From the NCBI GenBank assembly GCA_002221725.1, contig NJFT01000063.1, forward strand, positions 62,001 through 126,000: a stretch of DNA of 64,000 nucleotides, written 5' to 3'. Below are positions 58,301 through 64,000 of this stretch, piece after piece. Source of the DNA: Scedosporium boydii. Its lineage: Eukaryota > Ascomycota > Sordariomycetes > Microascales > Microascaceae. The position numbers were made by a program, and so were the translations under genes. The notes beneath the pieces are model-generated. The model did not search any database. It saw nothing but the letters and a program-made list of their open reading frames with translations, and was not told the origin of the DNA. Every line of letters starts with the position of its first letter. Positions within the stretch are counted from its first letter, which is position 1.

Positions 58301-60252
58301 TACTAAACACTTCTATATCTAACCAAGATGTTCTCTAATTAGTCAGTCCTGATTCACAGCGGCTGTGGCGGTGTCGGCCTGGCTGCGATTCAGATTGCCC
58401 AGATGGTTGGAGCTACGATATACACTACCGTCAGTAACGAAAAGAAGGTCAGGTATCTCATGGACACGTTTGAGCTGCCTAGAAAACACATCTTTGACTC
58501 TCGCAGTGAGTCATTCGCCGATGACCTATTGCGAGTGACAAACGGCAAGGGTGCCGATGTTGCTCTTAACTCCCTTTCTGGCGAGCTTATACACGCAACG
58601 TGGCGTTGCGTGGCGAAGTGGGGAACGATGGTTGAGATCGGCAAGCGGGATCTCCTCGGAAACGCCAAGTTGGATATGGAGGTGTTTCTCGCGAACCGAA
58701 ATTACTGCTGCGTCGACATGGACCAGATGCGCATTGAGAGACCGGAGGTGTCTAATCAGTGAGTGTAACTCCACATTCCCGATCTCAACCCTACAAGACT
58801 AGCCATTCGGTTCCCTAGATTCAATCGGACTAACCCGAATCTCTGCGTAGACTATTCGGCCGGATGATGAAAATGTACCGCGAAGGCCACATTAAGCCGA
58901 TCCGCGTAGCTAAACACTTTGCAGCCGACGCTATCCAGGAAGCATTCAGAACGATGCAGCAGGGCAGTCATATTGGCAAGATCGTGGTGTCGATACGGGA
59001 TGATACCGGAAAGTGCCAGCTTGGGCCGGTGCAGATGATGCGGGCCAGGGCGATGGTCTTTGATGGGAAGGCCTCTTACCTTCTTGTCGGGGGCCTGGGG
59101 GGCCTGGGTCGCTCCATCTCGGCCTGGATGGCCTCCCACGGCGCCCGAAATTTGACATTCCTCTCCCGTAGCGCCGGCAACGGTCCCCACGATGCAAACT
59201 TTGTCACCGAGATCGAGAGCATGGGATGCAGTGTCCAGCTGGTACGTGGGAGCGTGATGGAGGCTGCGGACGTGGCGCGGGCCGTGGATGGGACGCCAGC
59301 GCCGCTTAGGGGTATCATCCAGATGTCCATGGTGTTGCGAGACCAGGCGTTTTTGCGCATGACAGCAGAGGAGTGGGACGGCGCGGTGGCACCCAAGGTG
59401 CAGGGAACGTGGAACCTACATGAGGTGACACGAGCGCGCGGTACGGACCTTGATTTCTTCTTGCTCTTCAGCTCCCTGTCCGGGGTTATCGGTAACCCAG
59501 GGCAGGCCAACTACGCTAGTGCTAACGCGTTCCTGGACGCCTTTTCCGGGTATCGGACCGGTAACGGTCTGGTGTGCGCGGCGATCGACATTGGGCCCGT
59601 GGAAAGGGCGGGCTACCTGTTCGAAAACGAGGAGCTGCTACGCAAGATGCAAGGGACAGGCTGGCAGCCTGTGCGAGAGGGGGAGCTTCTTGAGGCGCTG
59701 GCGGTTTCCATGATGCGGCAGCGGCAGTGGCAGCGACAAGGGAAGATGGGGGAGGTGTCAGCCGCACCACTCGGTTCCGAGGTGAACGTTACCAGCCCGG
59801 AGGTCTTTATTCTTGGCATTGCGCCAGCGACGCCCCTCAGTGGCCCCAGTGCCAGCTCGAGGCTTCGGAGAGACATACGCATGGCTGTCTACCACAATAC
59901 GGCCAGTGCGGCGGGCGGTAGCAAGGCCGGGCCTGATGACGCACTGAGCGTCTTCCTGGCGGCGGCCAAGAATAACCCGAGTATGTTCAGGTCGGCGGAT
60001 GCCGGGGCTCTGATGGCTCGGGAGATCGGCAAGAAGATGTTCGGCGTGTTGCTTAAGTCAGACGAGGAAGTGGACATTTCATTGTCGCTAACCGAGGTGG
60101 GTATGGATTCTATCATTGCGGTCGAAATGCGGACGTGGTGGAAGGTTACGTTCGGATTGGATATTAGCGTGCTGGAAATGCTAGGCATGGGGACCCTTGA
60201 AGCGCTCGGGATGAAGGCCGCTGAGCAACTGGCAGCGTTATACGACGGGTAG
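52325..60252 (+). pseudogene. Highly reducing polyketide synthase (KS-AT-DH-MT-ER-KR-ACP) with two lesions
   Basis: Exon models are 52325..52968, 53046..57914, 57994..58278, 58343..58758 and 58851..60252, about 2,540 residues in length. Domains: KS (about 52.47-53.87 kb, Cys in TGCSAAL, His in HGTGT and NMGH), AT (54.2-55.15 kb, GHSSGE), DH (55.3-56.1 kb, WIRDHKI), C-methyltransferase (56.6-57.2 kb, LELGGGQG), ER (57.8-58.95 kb, NFRDVLVAMG and SGCGGVGLAA), KR (59.06-59.75 kb, GGLGGLGR and YASAN) and ACP (60.03-60.24 kb, GMDSI). There is no thioesterase, as expected when another enzyme releases the chain. The frame breaks near 55772-55780 by two extra bases in a GC repeat, and an in-frame TAA lies at 57120-57122. 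As assembled it cannot give a full enzyme. The neighbouring oxoamine synthase suggests a sphinganine-analogue type of product. Confidence 0.85.
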
Positions 60253-60992
60253 ATGCATGGATTGGTCTTCCCTTCATATGTGGTCCTAATGTGGAGAGCT
60301 ATGCGGCTGAAGAGGGATGTAATCTCTAATTAGCCAAGTGCGTATTAGCGCAGTACTCAACCAGCTGTGTCTAGGGGCAGAATACTTGCTGAATGCGCTT
60401 TTATGGGGTATCGAGGCCGAGTCTTCTGAAGCAAGAAGATATGAACATTGATGGCTCGCTTGCAGTGTCTGTGGAAACTTGGGGAGGTATAAGGACGTCG
60501 TCCGTTTTCCCCACAGTGGGCAGTACTTGGTTGAGGATGTCAAACCGATCAGCGCGGATCCCCACTTCCCCCAATTCTCCCCTCCGCCTCTGACTACCGC
60601 TAATGTTCTCCAACGAATGGTGGGTGACGAAGAGAAGATCGGAATGTGTGCGTTATGTCATCTCACGTCCCGCTGTGACATTCTCTTGCCACGCACAATC
60701 ACTTGTAATACATCAATTGAGTCGTCTGTCAATATCTCCGCGCTGAGTCGCTGTGTTATGCCTTGGGCCGCGTGCGTCCGCGGAAAGAGAGAGAGTCTCA
60801 GGCTAACAGGAGTGACTTCATATATTCGGGCCATTCGCGTCGCGCTTGAAGTTGAGAATCGCACATGACCAACCCATGTTACTCCATGCCGTGAACCGAA
60901 GGTGAGAAGCTTTATGCAAGAATGGAACTCGACACACAGTTTCAACAAATATGGCGGGGCATGTATCGCGAATACCAGATTTCAGCTGATTC
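60253..60992. other. Intergenic, convergent 3' ends
   Basis: 740 bp between the polyketide synthase and the HET gene. Open frames on both strands show no domain I recognise. Confidence 0.5.
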
Positions 60993-62834
60993 TCATCCAA
61001 TCCAAACTGTTTCGAGCTTGGTCTTATCAAAAGCCTCTCCATACATTATGCCATGCAGATAGCAATCACTCTGGAGCCTCCAATTATCCCCATCCCTTCG
61101 GAGTACCAAGGGTACCTTTCCGCCTTTTGGAATCGCGATGCGATCTCCAGGAGCTACTCGCACATTGCCCAAGCCAATGTATCCTTTCTTCGTGCGAAAT
61201 AATTTTCGATCAGCAAGAGGACAGGTTGACACTCCGAAGGGATATGCAATTGAGGATGCGGGCACCCTAAGCAATTTTGCAAGGAAAGATACGACATATC
61301 TCTCGCTATTAGGGGGGAGTAGGGGACCCAGACGTCTCATATAACGGATGAGACGCGCCTGTCGATCAAGAATGTTGTACTGCTGTCTCAGGAAAGGCAT
61401 ATCAAGATGCGTCGGGCCGCCCACTAGTGTCTGAATAAAGGCATCTAATATCGGCTCCGAACTTGGGTAATCGATGCGCTCCCTGGCTCTAGTTACGGCC
61501 CTCCACTCGTCCAGCATGTAGGCTGACTTCGGAAGTCTCAGAACTCCAGGGTACCCATGTGGTATATCGTCCACCACCATTGTCTTTCCGACCGAATCGA
61601 CTGAGTCAACCCAGCAGCATTCCAGCCCAAGGAGGAGTCCAGTCTCGTCAAACTGAACGGCCGGCTTAGAACCACCACTGGCATTGTATCTAATCTCATA
61701 GATATCGTCTTGATTCTTTAAACCCACTGCTGGAGATTGCCTAATGACTCTCCAATCTGGTGTCCAACTTGGGAGCCCCTCAGGGTGGTCAATATCGAGG
61801 CCGCGAGGAACAGAGAGAACATTCAGGTCGGTGCCACGCTTCAACATCTCAGTAGCAACCTGACGGTAAAGAACGAATGGGTCGATAGTATAATCGACAT
61901 AGGACATTACGCTCCTTGCAAGCGAGCAACTTGCCAATCCTGCCACGCCGTATATCTTGTCTCTGGGGTCTGTGGCATCGAAAAGCCTGTGCCGATACGT
62001 GATGGCGAGAAGGTCCCGTTCTACGCCATTTTGAAAGTCATTGCGGGTCTGAATAATCATCAAAGGCGGAACATTTCGGTCGTGATGACTTGTATAGAGG
62101 TCTAATTGATTTTGAAGTACGGCCGCGTTCGTAAAGTCCTCCCACGTCATGGTCGCCTTGCCGCAGTGGATCGTGATCTTTGCCGCGACTGCGGCCTCCT
62201 GGACAACCCATGTTCTAGAGAACCAGTTCCGGTCAATAATCTTCGAAAATGCGTTGAATCTAGCCCATTGGGACCTGTGTTTGAACGGTCCAAAGGTGGA
62301 GACAACAAGAGAGTCTCCAGGCGGCAGATTCTCGAGCGTCTCGCGCTGCTTCAGATACTCACGCCCAGCATCTGCGAGATCTTGCGCCGCTTGCATACCG
62401 ATGTCACTGTCATCCGATTCCTCACCAAGCCAGACGATAACTTCTGCCGCGGCGAGGAATATATCTTTCATGAGCCCGACCTGGCCACCTCTTTCTTCTA
62501 GATCGTCTTGATTGATGCATACCGCATCGGCCCAGAGGGTTATGGCCATGTCCGACTGCCGTCTGTGAAGCAATGCGGCGTGGAGATTGTGTCTGATGGG
62601 GAGTTTCCTCCCATTGCAGACAATGATGTGCTGAGGTTGAGGAACGTCCCAGCAGTATGAGAGGGCGGCGTACGATGGACGGCCCTCCAGCGACGTGTGA
62701 GTGAGGTCGCATTCGACCAGGTCATGGCCTGTTCCTGGGTGCAGATGCAGTGCACGATTGAGATGAAGAATCCGAAACATGTCTCCCAGAAGTTTGGGGC
62801 CCAATTCATGGTAATTGAGGGGGTGAAGATCCAT
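60993..62834 (-). CDS. HET-domain (heterokaryon incompatibility) protein
   Basis: A single exon of 613 residues. The HET domain is clear: SYAALSYCWDVPQPQ near the start, ITLWADAVCINQDDLEERG, WLGEESDDSD, NWFSRTWVVQEAAVA, and later TDPRDKIYGVAGLA. The C-terminal GLGNVRVAPGDRIAIPKGG...LQSDCYLHGIMYGEA part is the usual ending of HET-6-like proteins. Such proteins can trigger cell death when incompatible hyphae fuse, and many are orphan members of large families. It stands next to the polyketide cluster without an obvious functional tie. Start ATG at 62834 gives a canonical N-terminus. No WD40 or NACHT part is present. Confidence 0.93.
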   Translation of the reverse strand: MDLHPLNYHELGPKLLGDMFRILHLNRALHLHPGTGHDLVECDLTHTSLEGRPSYAALSYCWDVPQPQHIIVCNGRKLPIRHNLHAALLHRRQSDMAITLWADAVCINQDDLEERGGQVGLMKDIFLAAAEVIVWLGEESDDSDIGMQAAQDLADAGREYLKQRETLENLPPGDSLVVSTFGPFKHRSQWARFNAFSKIIDRNWFSRTWVVQEAAVAAKITIHCGKATMTWEDFTNAAVLQNQLDLYTSHHDRNVPPLMIIQTRNDFQNGVERDLLAITYRHRLFDATDPRDKIYGVAGLASCSLARSVMSYVDYTIDPFVLYRQVATEMLKRGTDLNVLSVPRGLDIDHPEGLPSWTPDWRVIRQSPAVGLKNQDDIYEIRYNASGGSKPAVQFDETGLLLGLECCWVDSVDSVGKTMVVDDIPHGYPGVLRLPKSAYMLDEWRAVTRARERIDYPSSEPILDAFIQTLVGGPTHLDMPFLRQQYNILDRQARLIRYMRRLGPLLPPNSERYVVSFLAKLLRVPASSIAYPFGVSTCPLADRKLFRTKKGYIGLGNVRVAPGDRIAIPKGGKVPLVLRRDGDNWRLQSDCYLHGIMYGEAFDKTKLETVWIG

Positions 62835-64000
62835 CTCGGAGGCTGTTCCGCTAGTGCAGCCCTAGGGCGAGCGGGAGCGGGGGTTCCGTGGGAACTAGCG
62901 CGGTTGGCAGGGTTTGACAACCTTGGCGTGCCCTTCAAAACCGGTTTTGACTTGGGATTGCCGAGGTTTGAGTGGTCGAAAGAAGCGGGTACTAATTCAG
63001 TCGGGTGGGAGCGTTTGACACACTCGAGGATCGAGGACCGACAACATGCACGATTCCCAAGGTTGCTGAAAGGCGATATCGGGCATGCCTGGATATCTGA
63101 GAGGATGCGACTGGGAGCAGACGCCGGAGCTTGGTTGGGAGATGAGATGGGTTTTAATGCTTCTCTCAGAGTATTCCGACATGCCTGGAGTCCTCCTCTT
63201 CGCATTGAACATACGAGCCGTTGTGATCAGTCACAATCGACAATGCAGAATCACTTGACAGCACCGCCGCGATGATTGAGTCTTACTGCAGAGAGACTGC
63301 CAATGAAGGATCGTGATGTGGCAGGGGACCTGTTCGAGTTAGCCCTTATTGGCGGAGATATGCATTGATTTTGAGGGTATGGTTGTAATATTAGTCTGCG
63401 GCTTTCCGTGTCAATGATGTTTTCGGTTAGGCCTTTTCAAAATGCAAAGCCAGCCATGCAATTTACACAAAAAGTCCGTGTGTCGCTGTTTAGGGTTCTA
63501 CTGAGGTATTTGTGGAAGAGGTGAACCCGCCATTTTCGGAAGCGCAGAGCACCTCCGACGAGCACATTTTGGCATCCACGTCGAAGCGCAGTTCAAATGG
63601 AGCTGGGAAACCAGGGCGTCAGGGAGTCAAAGGCAAGGAGACAGGGGCTTGGGAATGATAAATAGATACGAGGAGGCGATGTGTCTCTTCATGTCGCCAG
63701 AAGCAGCCGCTAAGCTCATTTTCGAGGCGTTTTATCAAGGGTTGTCGGCTTCGTCCTCCCTCCCCCCTTCTCAGGTGCGACCAAAAATGGGGACTCTGGA
63801 CTTGCTCAGATTAGTTAGATCCCACCACTCGACTCTAAGGAACTCTAGTGCTTCTAGGATCGAGGGAACAAGAGACACTCGCTCCCGCCAAACCATGCCG
63901 ATAATATAAAGGTGAACCTTGTCGAGAACCTTGTCGACGACCAACGCGCAATTGCCTAGCAAACCCCGCCTAGAAGCCCCTTCTAAGGCACCGAGCTAGG
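62835..64000. other. Right end of window, no gene seen
   Basis: About 1.17 kb upstream of the HET gene and up to the window edge. Several open frames overlap here on both strands but none carries a recognisable domain or codes in a family-like way. Confidence 0.5.

Noticed and set aside
60479..60948. Overlapping open frames on both strands after the PKS
   Set aside because: Neither resembles a protein family, and they overlap each other, so at most one could be real.
62540..63205. Minus-strand frame of 221 codons upstream of and overlapping the HET gene
   Set aside because: It overlaps the well-supported HET frame in another phase and reads as low-complexity Pro/Ser/Arg text.

Overview
The window looks like nuclear DNA of a filamentous ascomycete (Pezizomycotina). 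Protein-coding genes are interrupted by short GT-AG introns of about 50-300 bp. The families present are typical of such fungi: a Zn2Cys6 regulator, a HET-domain protein, a highly reducing polyketide synthase and a DUF7605-type protein. Intergenic DNA carries long poly-T tracts and near-pure A/T islands. All exon models below were built by eye from splice signals, reading phase and conserved motifs. Genus and species cannot be told from what I can see.

Region 1 (about 1-30.5 kb) is a run of eleven genes that reads as a catabolic cluster for an aromatic amine or hydroxy acid. It holds a vanillin/salicylaldehyde-type aldehyde dehydrogenase (5' end outside the window), a flavocytochrome b2-type 2-hydroxyacid dehydrogenase with a C-terminal SRL, an APC permease, a BBE-like FAD oxidase, a copper amine oxidase, a Dal5-like MFS transporter, a benzoylformate decarboxylase-like ThDP enzyme, a divergent UbiD/UbiX pair, a Zn2Cys6 regulator and a second aldehyde dehydrogenase. 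Taken in order, amine oxidase, aldehyde dehydrogenase, mandelate-type dehydrogenase, ThDP decarboxylase, aromatic aldehyde dehydrogenase and prenyl-FMN decarboxylase would make a plausible route from a beta-hydroxy-arylethylamine or mandelate-like compound to a benzoate or phenol. This route is inferred from gene content, not shown.

Region 2 (about 30.6-44 kb) is a mixed stretch: a DUF7605-like gene without its GTPase half, a DUF1349 protein, a Cys-rich putatively secreted protein of 633 residues, a delta-12-type fatty acid desaturase, a membrane-anchored metallophosphatase and a secreted CE1 esterase.

Region 3 (about 44.7-60.3 kb) carries an alpha-oxoamine synthase-like gene, a short-chain dehydrogenase, a DHA2-type MFS exporter and a KS-AT-DH-MT-ER-KR-ACP polyketide synthase. 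This gene set resembles sphinganine-analogue clusters such as fumonisin and sphingofungin. As read here, the oxoamine synthase has one frameshift and the polyketide synthase has one frameshift and one in-frame stop. The other genes in the window can be spliced into open frames, so this cluster may be decaying, although assembly error is not excluded. A/T-only islands lie between its genes. A HET-domain gene (61.0-62.8 kb) follows, and the last 1.2 kb holds no gene I can support.
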